Notes: a model not told the origin generated them from the sequence alone. DNA of 64,000 nucleotides from Chrysoporthe austroafricana (GCA_001051155.2 JYIP02000011.1:186001-250000); one strand, 5' to 3'; numbered from the stretch's first letter, positions 1 to 12,431 are shown. Numbers and translations: made by a program.

Positions 1-1157
1 GGTTGTTGTTGTCTGGGGGGTGGGAGAGGGAGAGGGAGGACGAGATGAGTCTCAGGAGGCTGGCGATCCCAATTGATCGACCTCAGCCCCGGGAGCTGGC
101 CAGCAGATGAAGCTCCAGCTATGTGCAGCTGCGATACGACGCGATGCGGTGTGACGCGACCGTGCTGGCGGCGTTCTGGACACTCTCCCCACAGGTATAC
201 TCGTCTCTGTTGTGGTTGTTGTTGTTGTTGTTGGGCGACCTGGCCTCCTCGTCGGTCGCGGCTCAGTCTTCCCTGCCGACGGTGTGGGCAGGCTGCGGGG
301 AGCTTCGTCGGGCGCTTCGTTGGCGAATGTGAGTGTCGGCGTGTGGAGAAAGCAGCAGCAAGATGATAGGAAACAACAAGCAATAGGAGCAAATGGGGGG
401 GGGAGGAGGGGCGAGAGGGAGAGGCAGAGGGCAGAGGGCAGCGTGCGTGGGGGAGGGCACGGCCTGATATACTATGGTATGTGTTCTATGGTTGTATGTA
501 CTACGTAGTAACACAGATAGCGAGCGAGCAGAAGAAAGAGATGCGAGAGGAGGATAGGGACCAACGGAGAATTGGCGATCATTCAATATGGGGACGACCA
601 CCCCATCAATATGGGGGGGTTCCCATGCCGTCGAGGCCGGGGCTACCCCAGCACGTGCCCAGCGCTGCCCAGCACCCAGCACCCAGCACCTAGCAGCACC
701 CACAGCAGCCAGGCACAGTGGTGCTGGTACCTCAGGGCACTGGCGTGTGGGGCGACGGCTCCGGAACAGCTCTGGCCCGCCGCCCTCGCGCCGCGTCCCT
801 CCCCACCCCGTCCCAGCAGACAGGGCGGCAGGGTGGCACCAGCTGCAGGGTGGCACGAGGTGTTGTACTCTGCAGTAGCCCCCCATCCCCCGTACTGTGT
901 GTTAGGAGCAGGCGGGGGAGCGACCGCATATGGGCCTCGACGCGTTAGCAGGAATGACGCCGAAGGCTGCGAGGGCCCAATGTACTGGCTACCTGCTAGT
1001 GACTGCTATAGCCGGGCTGTGATTACTATGCGCTACCGCTACTACTGTTCTATTCTATTCTATTCCTACTAGTGCCTTACTGTGGCAGCCAAGCCGCCCC
1101 CTCCCTCCCTGCCTCCCTGCCTCCCTGGCGCGGTGAGATGCGTGGCACCCGGGCGAG

Positions 1158-1241
1158 AGGAGGAGGAGGAGGAGGAGAAGAAAGAAGAAGAAAGAAGAAA
1201 GAAGAAGAGGGGGGAGAGGGGGAAGGAAAGGAAAGGGAGAG

Positions 1242-1280
<39 letters not shown>

Positions 1281-1299
1281 AGAGAGAGAGAGACAGAGA
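1158..1299. repeat. Purine-rich microsatellite tract (GAG, AAG, AG runs)
   Basis: About 140 bp is almost purely purine on the + strand. It starts as GAG/GAA-type repeats and ends in an AG dinucleotide run near 1247-1277, followed by interrupted ACAGAG repeats. Confidence 0.85.
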
Positions 1300-2666
1300 C
1301 CACGCACCTCCCACATCGCGTCGTCCGCGCACGTGTTGTTGTCGGGATGCCGCCGGGCACACTATACAGACGTGCTACCATGCTGCCATGCTACACAGCA
1401 CCACGGCCTGCAGCTCGTGGCATATATGTACTCGCACACCACCACCAAGAAGATCACCGCGCCCCGTCCTTGGCCCATCCTTGGCCCATAGTGCCCCTCC
1501 GCCTGTCCGGCCCTTACCTCGAGCAGAACCCCCCCCCCCTTCTGGCCCGCCGCCCGCCCGCCGTCCGCCGATCTGCCAGGTGCCCCCAACCAGGTGCAGA
1601 CTGGTCGGCATTGGCACCACACCACGCTGGGCTGGCAGAGCTGGGCCTGCTTGCTGCTGTGATGGTTAGCGGTGCTGGGCGGGGCGCCCGTCCATCCGGC
1701 GTACCCGCTACTTGGCAGAGACCAGAGAGCAGAGAGGGTCGGGTCCCACCCTGGGGGAAAATCTGGGGTCGGCTGTGCTAGCTCGTCCCTCCCGGGCGAA
1801 CGGTTCGAAGCAAATTTCCCCTTCCTGCGTCCTGATGCGTCCCAACAATGGTCCCACGGCCGCCGGACCGTCATGCGCCCCCCTCGTGCCCCCTTTCAAG
1901 CCGGCCTGGGGCTCCCCCCCGTGCCCTGCCCTGCTTTGTTACAGGTGCGCACGAGGTCTGTTCGCGGGCGCATCATCGCCGCGGCTGCCGGTACGACGTA
2001 GTAGTAGTACTGTGTAGGCTACGCAGCACTGGGCACGGCATGGACCGTGGGCCGTGGGCCGGGGGCCCGGGGCCCGGGGGGGGCGCTGCACCGTGGCATG
2101 ATTGTGCGACGTCGTCGCCGCGACGAGGCGGCAGAGGTCGTCTTCAGCCCCCGGTGCCCGGGCTGGCTGCGGTTTCAGCGCTGCGCTGCTGGGTCCGCAG
2201 GTCGTAGACGTGTCTGGTGTGTGTGTGTATGCGTGTGTGCGTGCGTGCGTGCGTGGGCGCCGAGGCTGTGACCAGCGAGCGCCTCCGCCTGCTGCGACTA
2301 CTTAGCACTACATACACTAGCAGCTGGGGATGGCGCCGAGGCGTCCGGCATTCCGTCGTCGGGACAAAGGAGCTCGGCACGCCTAGGCGCAGGCTGAAAG
2401 ACAACAGGCGAGGCAAGGCAAGGGGGCGCGGCCACGTGCGGGTCGTGGGCACCAGACACCTTCTTTTTTTTATTTTTATTTTTTCTCTCTTTGTCTCTTT
2501 CTCTCTTTCTTTCCCCGGGGCAGAGTCCATGACGCACGCATGGGCGAGGCGCGGTGCCTCAGTCGATATCGGGTCTGGCGCTGATGCCACCGAGACCTTG
2601 TCGAGCATCCGTCCCACCCACGTCTTCCACTGGTCGAGCTGACGAGCATATGTGGGCTTGGCCCAC

Positions 2667-2815
<149 letters not shown>

Positions 2816-4507
2816 TCCCCCGTCCATATCGCCAAGTGTTGGCATCCGCGCCGAGCACCAGCCAAGCAGCAGCGACAGACCACAACGCGGCCCTTCGACG
2901 ATCTGCAGCCATCACCTGGGTGGCCTGTCTTGTTCGGGCAGATCGCCATTCATCCGGGCGCGCGCGTTGCCCATTGCTTCTGCTGTATTCTCCTCTCCCT
3001 CCCCCCCCCTGTGCCAACAGCGCACTGTCTTGCGAGTACGGCACCGTAAGCGATATCGTCACGGGCTATCTTCTCTTCTGTCAGCACTCGTCTGCCTACA
3101 CCCTACACGAGCGGCGGGCCCAAGACGGATGGGCGATCTGTCTGCGCCATGTCGATCCAGACCCGGCTCGTGCGATGTGGTGCGCTTGAATGTCCCCCCT
3201 GATGTGTCCTCCCGCCTGCTTCCGGATGCAGCTGCTGTCCTCTGCAAGGGGGTCCCACCCAGGGGAGGGTTGTATCGTTGCTACATTTCAATCTCGCCCT
3301 GCCCGGGGTCCTGATGGTGATGACAAGGCCCAACAGCCAGGCCTATGGTGTTTGCGGTCCGTACGGACCGAACGATTCGTGTCACCGACTCAACCCCCGG
3401 CCGGCCAGTCGACCCGCCTGGCCTGGCCTGCCTGGCCTGCCTGGCCTGGTCTGGCCTCTCGACGCTGCGTGCTCCCCCTCGCTCCCTCGTGCTCGCCCGT
3501 CTTTTGTGTGGGAGCGTGGTCGGTGCTCGCAGGGCAGGGAGCGCGGCGAGAGCATCCTCGCGCTGCACGCAACGATAACCGTGTCCCCCAGCGATGCATG
3601 CCAGGACAACCACCTTCCGCTGCCAGCTGGCGTTCGGTTCTGCTACCATGTCGCCGTAGGCACGGGGATTCTGGCTCGGCTAAAAAGCTCGCGGGCTCTG
3701 CATGCATAAGGCACCCAGCCCTGTCTGCACCTCCCCCAACAGCAGTCGTTCTGGGGAGGCTTAGGGCTTACCTCGCGCTTTCGAGCAGAGTCGGCCACTG
3801 GCGCGATATGCCTTTCTCCATGAAAAAAACATCCACTCAGCACAACAGCTTCGACCGCCAAGGCTCTACAGTACCTGTCGCCCCCGGCCATGCTCGTAGT
3901 CGCATCTCACGACGTGATTCGCTGCTGTCTTGTGTGCCAACAACACCAGGCGCATTGCCCCGTTCGGAGCTGCGTCGCATGCCGGCCGGGAGAGGCTCTC
4001 GCTGGAGGCTGCATGGCGCCCGATCACCAGTGGTGGCCCCCGGGGGGGGCCTTGGGCGGTCGGAGGATGCACGGGAAGACGCACGGAAACGACATTGCCG
4101 TCGTGAGAAGAAGCTACGACGCATGCGTGGGCCGGCGTCGCCGCCTGCGAGGGGCTGGGAGAGGAGAGCTGGCAGTGGTGTTTCCGGCCCCAGCGCCCGA
4201 ACGCTTCCAAAGGAGCAATGCTGCTGTAGACAGCACAACAACATGAAGTCGAAGTCAGTGTGCACCTGTCCGCATCTAGAACCTCTTCGTCCAACCCTCG
4301 CAAGGCCTGCTCTCTCTTTGCTGTCCCGGGCACAATTAGACGTGTGCTCTCTTTTCCTTTGTCGTCAGCCGTAGAGGCTACGGTAGAGCATTACAAAAGG
4401 AGATGATCAGGCCGGGGAAAACAGCAGGCGAAGTCATCGAAAGCCCCCCCCCCCTTCTCGGTCGCCACACGGGCTCGTGAGGGTGCTTGCTGGCCACGGA
4501 CTGGGCA

Positions 4508-4963
4508 ATGCCTTCCTCCGACGCGGGTAAGTTTGTACAAGACGAGCAGAGGACTGATGACCTAGAAAATTCGGCACTCTCCCCAGACGATTGGTCATCC
4601 GAGGACGAGAGGCAGCTACGTAGCGCTGGCTGGGAGCAAAGAGACCCTCGCGAATTAGCCAGATGGGTCAAATATTGGCCCGAGTGGACAGATCCTCGAT
4701 GGGACTTTAGTATTGATCTCACGTTCGACGGAACTATGCAGAGGGCCGGCCGTACCAAGCCCGCGACCTACTTACGACCTGCGATCCTTTCGAAGGATAG
4801 GGTGGAACGCCCCTCGCAGTATGCCTTGTATGTCAGGCCGGAAACCGGGGCGGTGCCAGTGTTTGACCGAGAGACTCTGGGTTCTCATAATGTTTACAGG
4901 CGATGGGGCATTCATCCGAGCAGACAGAGGAGAATGATGCCAAAGAGAGCCGTTTCAAGATGA
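4508..4963 (+). pseudogene. Coding-like fragment of unknown family, possibly decayed
   Basis: An ATG-initiated frame of 151 codons has balanced, protein-like composition (WSSEDERQL, WVKYWPEWTDPRWDF). This contrasts with the low-complexity frames to its left. I do not recognise the family. No splice-supported continuation was found to the right, and the next 850 bp have stops in all frames. It may be a small intact gene, or the 5' part of the decayed locus whose remnants lie at 5.8-7.3 kb on the same strand. Confidence 0.35.
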
Positions 4964-5799
4964 CCCCGACCAGGAACACAGCCTTCATACCTGGCACCGG
5001 TGTGTATGGCTAGACCGAAGACCAGAGTTACCAGTCTTTCGTGTTGAACGAATCTACCACCGAAGCTGTAAGACCTGCTCGGCGCCTCGAGGCAAATCTA
5101 TATAGATCGAGACCAATGCGGTACTGATGAGCCGTAGCTGGTAGACTCAGGAGCCTACGATCCCGGTCGCAATCATGACAACCCTGATTTGGGAATGGGC
5201 ATCCAAGAATATGTTTGCAAGATCTTGGTCTGTCACTGTGTGGCTGCAGATGACTCAACGTTGTCAGGCTTTCCAATAATCTCGATGGACCCAGAAGCCC
5301 ATCCCGGCGTCAAGCCCGGCTTATGCCCTCGTTCAGGGCCCGATATTCACGTCTTTTAGATACAACCTACGAGGCAGAGACCAGGTCTACGACGCGGAGG
5401 TGAGATAACGTATTCCACGCCTCGACGACGCTTGGTTGGGCCCTGACAGCGCGGAAAGAGGAACCGGGACGTGTGGGACACGCTGCAGCCATCCCTTCGG
5501 ATAGTATCTGAGGTGTTGAGCTCACGCCCGCCATCCTAGCTAGCCTTTCTCAACTTCACACGGAGTCTTTGCAAGGTGCTCATCAATATCGACGGTCGGT
5601 CTGGTGATCAAAAAGCTAGCCAGGGCTGCCGTCAGTATACGTCACTCTAAGTCAGCAGCGCGGATTGGGAGCGCTACGAGTCCGCAAGGGCTCTGGAAGC
5701 TTTGCGGTTCGAGTCGGGGAAGGCAACGATGACTGTGCTCGGACGAGGTAACAAGTTGGTTCCATGCCGGATCCATCACGCCCAGGCAATTAGAAAGAG

Positions 5800-6264
5800 C
5801 TGATATCGTTATCCACGAGAAGATCTGAAGTTCTCTATCGTGTGCAGCGACGTTTCCAGACTAGCTGCATCATATCAAGACCCAACTGGAAGGGTGGTTC
5901 ACAGGATATGTATCAACGCAGACTTTGTGTGGCCTCTGCTCGCTCCAGCCTTCACGGTCTCCGAGAGAGCCGCGTATCAGCTGCTCATCGCGAGGGTGAT
6001 TCTGCATGAGCTATGCGTAAGTGCTCGAACCACGGAGGTTCTTCGTATGAGCTGACACTCCGAGGTAATTGATACTTGCTGCAGCATACTTGTCGCTGTA
6101 AGCATCCACGGTTCTCGACCCGCACGTCGTGCCTACCGTTCATCGCAAGCCGGTGTCTCATTATAAGGCTACCGACCATGAAACCCCGGAAGGGAGATGG
6201 CCTGGTAAATGCGCTGACCCCTCGCACGAACAGACGCGCACAACGAGATTATGTTCCATCCTGA
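5800..6264 (+). pseudogene. Decayed gene with HELCH metallopeptidase-like motif
   Basis: The frame DLKFSIVCSDVS...INADFVWPLLAP...ARVILHELC runs to 6016. It is followed by a well-formed 68-nt intron (GTAAGT donor at 6017, CTGCAG acceptor ending at 6084), and the next exon begins His-Thr, giving a joined motif L-H-E-L-C-H-T. This recalls a large group of fungal hypothetical proteins with an HExxH-like motif after a WPLL block. The frame is closed by stops upstream (TGA before YRYPRED) and at 6262. Other coding-like scraps follow in other frames (an EIMFHPEDIQRMQGRDF stretch near 6245-6295). I infer a pseudogene with frameshifts; the exact family is not certain. Confidence 0.5.
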
Positions 6265-6894
6265 AGACATCCAGCGCATGCAAGGTCGGGATTTTGTTCT
6301 CTCCGATGTTATGGTACAGCATCTGCGAAGCCTCAAGAACGAAGTCCACGGCCCCGGTGGCGATCCCCTATCGTGATGGACCACTCAATATTTCGTCCGG
6401 GATGAGCCCCAGCTTGACACACGGTACCATTCTTCCAGGAAACTGAGCAGGCAGCCAACCTTTTGTCGAAATATTCAGCTCTAGGGTGGGGACATCGTGC
6501 TCTCACCAGCCGTCGACACCGGGTTCTTCAATCCCATAGTCTCGCTGTACTGGTAGCTGTGGGTTTATAATGCAATACATCTCCAGAACCGGCGCTCCGT
6601 TGAAGCCGGCGATTACTTCTGTTTCGCAAGCGGCGAAGGGTACAGCACTTTCCTTCTCAATCCCCCAGCTCCAGCATACAACTTCAGGACAACCGTTCTA
6701 ATAGATGCTTAGGAGGGCCTCCAAAGGCACAATTGGTGGCGGACAGTATTTCAGAAGTTTGGTCATCAGGGACTCAAGTTGACTGACGACTTCGCGAGCC
6801 AGTCCCAAAGAGCCCCCACGCGCGCCCAATTCATCTCAAACTTAGATCGTGGGCTTCCAGCGTTGAGCTCACAGCTCTGTCACGGGCACCAAGG

Positions 6895-7263
6895 AGTGTT
6901 GGCAAGACCCGCGCCCTCAGACGCGCCGCTCTTCTCGAACTGAATCGCCTGTCTGACCCGCGGCTTGTTCGCATGGTGCGGATCTGGCTGAACATCTTGG
7001 CCACGCGCCCCGATTTGGAGCCAGAAACTCGAGGCGCGAAGAGTGCGTTGATCTTGACGGAACTCCTGTTGAGCCTGCGGCGGCAGAGAAGACGTGGGAC
7101 AGCCGACGGCGCAACAGAGAGGAAGCTGCGCGATAGGGTTAGTGGGATGGTCGCAGGAGATCCGGCGGTAAGGGAGAGATCGAGGAGAGAATATGATGAG
7201 GAGGAACTGGTTGAGTTGGGAGTGAGCATTGGCAGATCGCTACTAGTGATGACCTATAAGTAG
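6895..7263 (+). pseudogene. Coding-like fragment, possible 3' part of the same decayed locus
   Basis: An open frame reads ALRRAALLELNRLSDPRLV, then a leucine-rich helical stretch and an acidic end (REYDEEELVELG), terminating at a stop at 7261-7263. The composition is protein-like and the strand matches the HELCH remnant upstream. No start or splice junction can be supported. It may be the C-terminal exon of the decayed gene or an unrelated fragment. Confidence 0.3.
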
Positions 7264-7872
7264 GTGAAGGCAGGGTGCGGAATCTACGTGCGTCGTATAA
7301 TGCGACTTCAAGGAAGCATGAGGACAAAAGCAGCATTATAATCACTGCGTTGAAGCTGTGTGACCTGTCCTAGATCTATGCTTATGCGCTGGCAGACCAT
7401 GTTCCGCTCGAAGCACTGCGTGCATCTGGTTGCAGTAGGTGGTCCTATGGGTGGAATTATGCCTAGCAGAGCTCTCGGTGCTTGTCTTAACCTGGCTGCG
7501 ATCTTGGTGAGCGGGCATCCACTCCTTGACGCTCCCGCGCACATTCCCAGCCAATTCCTGTGGCGCCAGATTGACGGGACGGGAACGGTAAATACGTCAA
7601 TGAGCTGCAAGAGCGTCGATCACGCCGCTAAAAGCTGCACTTGTGCTGTAGTTGCACACATACGGTAGTATAGTTGGGATGGTGTCATTATTGTATCGTC
7701 GTGCCCCCGCTCAGGTTTCCGTCTTCGTACAGCAGCGCTGTGAGCACATCGTGACAGGCGCCAGTATATTCGAGCCAGCTCCTGGATGATTGTATAGCTG
7801 CCAAGACTCCGAACGTGCTACGTGCGACAGGACTTACCATTACATCTTAGCTCCCAGGAGCAGGACCTCAGC
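7264..7872. other. Intergenic, no supported feature
   Basis: Short overlapping open frames occur on both strands near 7310-7670. None starts with ATG in a convincing context or shows a family signature. The 3' part is presumably the promoter and 5' UTR of the carbonic anhydrase gene. Confidence 0.4.
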
Positions 7873-8507
7873 ATGGCCACCTCCAACATCAAAAACCTCG
7901 AGGAGAAGAATGCAGCCTACGCGGACAACTTTAAGCACGGCGGTCTGGTCATCCCTCCTGCTAAGAAGTATCTAGTCGTGGTACGCACTGAGCGCCCCGG
8001 TTCCGACCACTCCAGCTGGTTGCTGTGATTGCCTCTATCGCCGGGTCTGGTTGACCAGCAGAGACAAGAGGGCAGCAGACAAGGGCTGACCGTGCTTCAT
8101 GTTAGACATGCATGGATGCGAGAATCATCCCCACCGAAGCCTTTGGCATCCACATCGGAGATGCCCACGTCATCAGGAACGCAGGTGGTAGCGCAAAGGA
8201 AGCCCTGCGCAGTATCTTGATCTCCGAGCAGCTGCTGGGGACCCAGGAGATTATGATCATCAAACATACAGACTGCGGCATGCTCACCTTCACCAACGAG
8301 GACGCACATGCTGCCGTGGCGCGGAGGCTGGGGGCTAGACCGGCCGCCGAGATTGCTACAATGGACTTTTTGCCATTCTCAGACCCAGAGCAGGCTGTGC
8401 AGGACGACATCGCCTTCCTCGGGAAGCAGTCAGCCGTGCCCGAGGAAGTTGAGATCTCTGGCTGGATCTACGAGGTTGAGACGGGTCGGGTGAGACGCGT
8501 GGCGTAG
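7873..8507 (+). CDS. Beta-class carbonic anhydrase (small, CA-like type)
   Basis: Two exons, 7873-7980 and 8106-8507, joined in phase 0 across a 125-nt intron (GTACGC donor, TTAG acceptor), give 169 aa. The join creates LVVTCMDARI, the family's first zinc site. Zinc ligands are Cys38, His90 and Cys93 (KHTDCGM), and the catalytic dyad is Asp40-Arg42, so the active site is complete. Members interconvert CO2 and bicarbonate. The length fits the short type related to mycobacterial Rv1284 rather than the longer NCE103-type fungal enzymes. No targeting signal is seen, so a cytosolic place is inferred. The first ATG after the upstream stops was taken as start; the residues before Met1 in the extended frame look like leader sequence. 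Confidence 0.9.
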
Positions 8508-8676
8508 CAAGCGGCCAGGTCGGTGCGTGCGGAAACGAGGTAACCAATGTGGCGAGGCCGTCCTGGGAAGTTATAAGCACTAGGAATACGAAAGAAAGAA
8601 AAGAAAAGAAGAGGGGAAAAAAAAACATTGCGGCCACCCCAGAGGGATCCACGCCAGTGTGAGGTTTTATCGCTAT

Positions 8677-8747
8677 GCCCACTATCAGAATCGAACTGAT
8701 GACCTTATCATTACTAGTGATACGCTCTACCACTGAGCCAAGCGGGC
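8677..8747 (-). tRNA. tRNA-Thr (anticodon AGT), no intron
   Basis: The minus strand folds into a standard 71-nt cloverleaf: acceptor GCCCGCT/AGTGGGC with one G-T pair, D arm GCTC/GAGC, anticodon stem TATCA/TGATA around loop CTAGTAA (anticodon AGT, reading ACU), five-base variable loop, and T arm ATCAG-TTCGATT-CTGAT. The internal A and B boxes are intact. A run of nine T on the minus strand at 8617-8625 lies about 50 nt downstream and could serve as pol III terminator. CCA is not encoded, as expected for a eukaryote. Confidence 0.95.
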
Positions 8748-9961
8748 GCTGAAAACCCACTGTAGCCAAGTAAACATATTGTCGACTCTCCACCCCTGCC
8801 CCGTCTGCCACATACTTCGACTAGCCTCGGGCGCTTTTTACTATGCTGGCAAGCTATTTTCGACGCAGTAAGTATTCGACACCTGTATCAAAAGGTGGGG
8901 GGGGGGCCTAGCGAGCGCTACTGAGGGATTAGGGAAGGGAAAGAAAGAAAGAAAGAAAGAAAAACGAATAGAAGAAGATATCTCAACGGGCAGTAGAAAA
9001 AGCTAGAAAGGGCTGATCGCCATTCTATACCACCTTGGCGCCGAGAAGTCATTCAAGACGAGCCCTGCCGGTGGCGCCCTCATTTTCAATAGCCTACTTC
9101 CCTTCCTAGGTGCTATGTTCAGACTAGACGCATCTTGTACAAAAAGACTTCTCTAGATCATGTTGACTATCTTGCTTCTCACGGTTCCTAGCAAGCTATA
9201 TAGGTAGGTGATCAGCCCAGCGTAGTTTCGACAGGACTTGTCAGATCTTATTACAACAATGTCTCGGCGCGAGCCTACTGAGTCACACCTCGAATTTCGT
9301 GCAGGGACCAGGAAGACACCGTTGTCTATTGCAACGTTGTTCATGTAGCCGTTAAAAGGAAGCTAGATGCTATCGGCGACAAAGATCGTTCCTCATCTAG
9401 CATATGCTTCAATAGCCAGATACCATAAGGGGTACTGAATCAAGCCCACTCACTTTCAGAGCCCCCCGCCCTCAAAACCTAGGTTGAACCACACCGACGG
9501 GGCAGCATCAAAAGCACAGATGACCGAGTGCTTCACGCAAGATCACAACGCTTGGCAGATTCTTCTGTGCTTCGAGGTGCGATAGCCTGACAGAATCGCG
9601 GTCTCTCGCACGTCATGGTCGAAACAATCACTTTAAGACGTCCTGAAGATTCGGAAGATTCGGTTCGCGGTGCGAGGCCTCTTGATAAAGAGGTTGAGCG
9701 TTGCCGCAGTGCGACCTTCTGCTGAGTGCGGAGCACTCAAATCAAGGCTTGCGCCTCGTGGACGAAGCGGGCGGCGTGTCACTTCAAAGGCAGGCCAAGC
9801 GCCCTTCGCGAGGACTCGTGACGGTCCCACTCTATGCGTGACGGTCCACGTCTACCTTTGCCGGCCCTACATCGGACGCGTTCCTCCTTAGACTAGATAG
9901 CATAGTGTTGATACCGACTTTGCAAGACGAGGCGCCTGAGACGGGAGATCTGGCTTCCTTT
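8748..9961. other. Intergenic, GAAA microsatellite, no supported gene
   Basis: The stretch contains a poly-G run near 8897-8907 and a GAAA repeat near 8938-8963. Short frames at 9153-9344 and 9633-9891 lack start context and family signatures. The right end is the 3' flank of the threonine dehydratase gene. Confidence 0.45.
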
Positions 9962-11740
9962 TCAGCTTCGTAGGAAGGTTTTGAAGACGGGCGAGTCGGT
10001 GCAGTCTGTCCAAGAGTAGCCTATCTTCCCTAGGTACTGCTCAAGCTCTTTGACCTCGTGCTCAGGACACAGAATACCGGCAAGGATCTTGGCGATATCT
10101 CCTCCGGAGTTGCGATACTGGAACAGGCTGATGTTGTATTCTGGCCGCAATGTGGTCAGGAATTTGTCGAGAGCGCCGGGTCTCTCGGGGAAATTGAACA
10201 TGTATAAACGCTCGTTCGGCACGCCAGATGTACCACCAACCAGGTAGCGGATGTGGCTTTTGGCCAGCTCGTCCCCAGAGAGATCATCGACGGAGAAATG
10301 CCCGTTCTCGTGGCTGTTTATGGAGTCGATGCGGTGCATCAGACCCCGCAGCTCGTACGAGCGCTGCGACGCCGCCGCCATGAGACTCAGACCGAGGAGC
10401 ACGTTCGCACCCGAAGAAGCGGTATACCGGTAGCTGAACTCGGTGACGGCGTGAGGGAGGATGGCACTGATGAGCTTGGCAAAAGACCCAGGTCTCTCGG
10501 GGATGTGGCAGGCCAGGAGAACTTCCTTGCCCGCCCCTACATCAGCGCGCTCGGCGACAAAACGAAGGCGATCAAAGTTCATGTTTGCGCCACTCGTGAT
10601 GGCGACGAGGGAGCGGCGAGGGTCGGAGGAGGGATGAGCCGCCACCCACTTCTTCAGGCCAGCTACGGCCAAGGCGCCTGCGGGCTCGACGATGGAGCGC
10701 GTATCCTCAAAGACGTCCTTGATGGCAGCGCAGGTCTCGTCCGTAGAAACCTGGATGATCTCATCGACGACTTCCTGACAGATGCGGAAGGTCTCCTCGC
10801 CAACCTGTTTGACAGCAGCGCCGTCGGCGAACAGGCCGACCTCGCTGAGAACGACGCGCTCGCCGCTGGCGAGGGACTGCGCCAGAGCGTTCGCGTCGTG
10901 GGTCTCGACACCGATGATCTTCACGTGAGGGGCGATGCGCTTGACATAGACGCCCACGCCTGCGAGGAGGCCGCCGCCGCCGACGCAGCAGAAGACTGCC
11001 TCGAGCTTCTGGATGTTGGTCTGGCGCAGCAGCTCCATGCCGATGGTGCCCTGTCCGGCAATGACGTAGGGGTCGTCGAAAGGAGGGATGTTGATGAGGC
11101 CGTCCTGCTGCTCCCTCCGCGCGCACTCCACCTTGGCAGCGTCGAAGTCGGGCCCGTGCAGGACGACATGGCCACCCATGCGGGAGACGTTGAGGTGCTT
11201 GATGCTCGGGGTGCCCTCGGGCATGACGATGGTGGCGGGGACCTTGAGCTTGCGGGCCGAGTATGCGACGCCCTGGGCGTGGTTGCCGGCGCTGCAGCAG
11301 ACGACGCCGCGCCAGCTCTCGTCGGGCTCGAGATGGGCCATCTTGTTGTACGCGCCGCGCAGCTTGAAGCTGAAGACGGGCTGCTCATCCTCGCGCTTGA
11401 GGAGGACATTGCACTCGAGGCGGTTGCTGAGGTTGACGGCAGGGGTGAGGGATGTCTCGGAGCAGACCTCGTAGACCCTCGAGGTCAGGATGAGGCGCAG
11501 GTAGTCGGGGTGGCCGCTGGGGAGGAGAAACTCGGCGGGTACGACCTTGTTGATGCGAGTGGAGGGTGAGGAGGAGGGAGGAAGGGAGGGATTGGCGCTG
11601 TATTCGGTCATGGATAGCGCCGTCATGCTGGGCGTCCTCGCGGTATGCCCACGGCCGTCGTCCTGCCCTTGGTCCTGGTCTGGGCTGTGGGTGGTTCCAT
11701 TCAGCCCGGTGCTGCTGGTCTGCTCCAACGGTGCTGGCAT
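9962..11740 (-). CDS. ILV1: Threonine dehydratase (threonine ammonia-lyase), biosynthetic
   Basis: A single 592-aa coding exon starts from ATG at 11740. The enzyme deaminates L-threonine to 2-oxobutanoate, the first committed step of isoleucine synthesis, with PLP. The PLP lysine is Lys126 in SFKLRGA, and the phosphate-binding glycine loop is GGGGL at about 254-258. Two ACT-like regulatory repeats follow, each with an (I/F)PERPG motif, at about residues 413 and 517; this architecture belongs to isoleucine-sensitive biosynthetic enzymes. The first 65 residues are Ser/Thr/Asp-rich low complexity and do not look like a classic mitochondrial presequence, although the yeast enzyme is mitochondrial. 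A predicted 5' UTR intron lies directly upstream. Confidence 0.95.
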   Translation of the reverse strand: MPAPLEQTSSTGLNGTTHSPDQDQGQDDGRGHTARTPSMTALSMTEYSANPSLPPSSSPSTRINKVVPAEFLLPSGHPDYLRLILTSRVYEVCSETSLTPAVNLSNRLECNVLLKREDEQPVFSFKLRGAYNKMAHLEPDESWRGVVCCSAGNHAQGVAYSARKLKVPATIVMPEGTPSIKHLNVSRMGGHVVLHGPDFDAAKVECARREQQDGLINIPPFDDPYVIAGQGTIGMELLRQTNIQKLEAVFCCVGGGGLLAGVGVYVKRIAPHVKIIGVETHDANALAQSLASGERVVLSEVGLFADGAAVKQVGEETFRICQEVVDEIIQVSTDETCAAIKDVFEDTRSIVEPAGALAVAGLKKWVAAHPSSDPRRSLVAITSGANMNFDRLRFVAERADVGAGKEVLLACHIPERPGSFAKLISAILPHAVTEFSYRYTASSGANVLLGLSLMAAASQRSYELRGLMHRIDSINSHENGHFSVDDLSGDELAKSHIRYLVGGTSGVPNERLYMFNFPERPGALDKFLTTLRPEYNISLFQYRNSGGDIAKILAGILCPEHEVKELEQYLGKIGYSWTDCTDSPVFKTFLRS

Positions 11741-11743
11741 GGT

Positions 11744-11813
11744 CTGTGTGGGCGAGCGGTGGTCAGCGTGACTAGCCTGGACAGGCACAATTGGCTTGAT
11801 ATGGAAAGCCTAC
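11744..11813 (-). other. Predicted 5' UTR intron of ILV1
   Basis: On the minus strand AAG|GTAGGC at 11813 and a GCTGAC branch site followed by CACACAG at 11744 define a 70-nt intron that ends 3 nt before the ILV1 ATG. No ATG lies in the 160 nt upstream of the donor, so the upstream exon would be untranslated. Confidence 0.5.
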
Positions 11814-12431
11814 CTTGATGTACTGTAGTGAGGACAGAAGTGGAGGGCCCGGGGGGTGGTAAATAAGGAGGAGGGAAAGATGACTCTCAGGAGCGACCTC
11901 GGACGTTATACTGTAGGTCTGTAGTAAGTACAAGTAGCCTGAGGTTTTCTTTAGTACCCTGGAAATCAGTGTGCTCATGGTGGAGCTTTGGGAGCACATC
12001 TCCTCTACCCAGGCCGGGAGATATCACATCTCCTCCCTCCTCCTCAGACTCCCCAGATGTGGTCATGAAAGATCACGCGAGTGAGCGTATGGCTCTGATG
12101 GCCCGCTACATTTGCCCAGGGCCTATTGCACTCCCTAGTCCTCCTCAATGGGATGTGAGGTCAGGACGGAGGGCAAGGCTCAAAGTACAGCCTAGGTACC
12201 TCTGGCGACGGGCTGCAGTGCCGAGAAGCTTACCCCTGTCCCTGCAGCCGCCGCGACTATATGGCGGAGGCGCTCCCCCCCACCCCCTGGGGGGGAAAAA
12301 AAAAGAAAGTCATTACATCACCACATCTCACCACCTACCTGGAGTCACTCCAGCCGCTGTGCTCAACCCCGAGCTCTACCCTCCTCCGCAGTGCCTCGAC
12401 ACCAAATAACATCACAACGACCCCGCCCACA
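11814..12431. promoter_or_regulatory. Divergent intergenic region between ILV1 and RCF1
   Basis: About 620 bp separates the ILV1 leader (minus) from the RCF1 start (plus), so it must contain both promoters. Pyrimidine-rich stretches precede each gene. No specific operator is recognised with confidence. Confidence 0.4.

Noticed and set aside
3190..4374. 394-codon open frame on the plus strand
   Set aside because: Arg/Pro/Ser/Ala-rich composition with equally long frames in other phases, and CTGGC reiterations give WPAWPAW repeats. No domain, so an effect of high GC.
5695..5735. GGTTCGAGTCG resembling a tRNA B box
   Set aside because: No cloverleaf can be folded around it, and it sits in coding-like sequence.
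8356..8811. 151-codon minus-strand frame
   Set aside because: It overlaps the carbonic anhydrase exon and runs through the tRNA gene.
10253..11569. 438-codon plus-strand frame
   Set aside because: Antisense shadow of ILV1; it follows the GC3 of the true gene and has no own signature.
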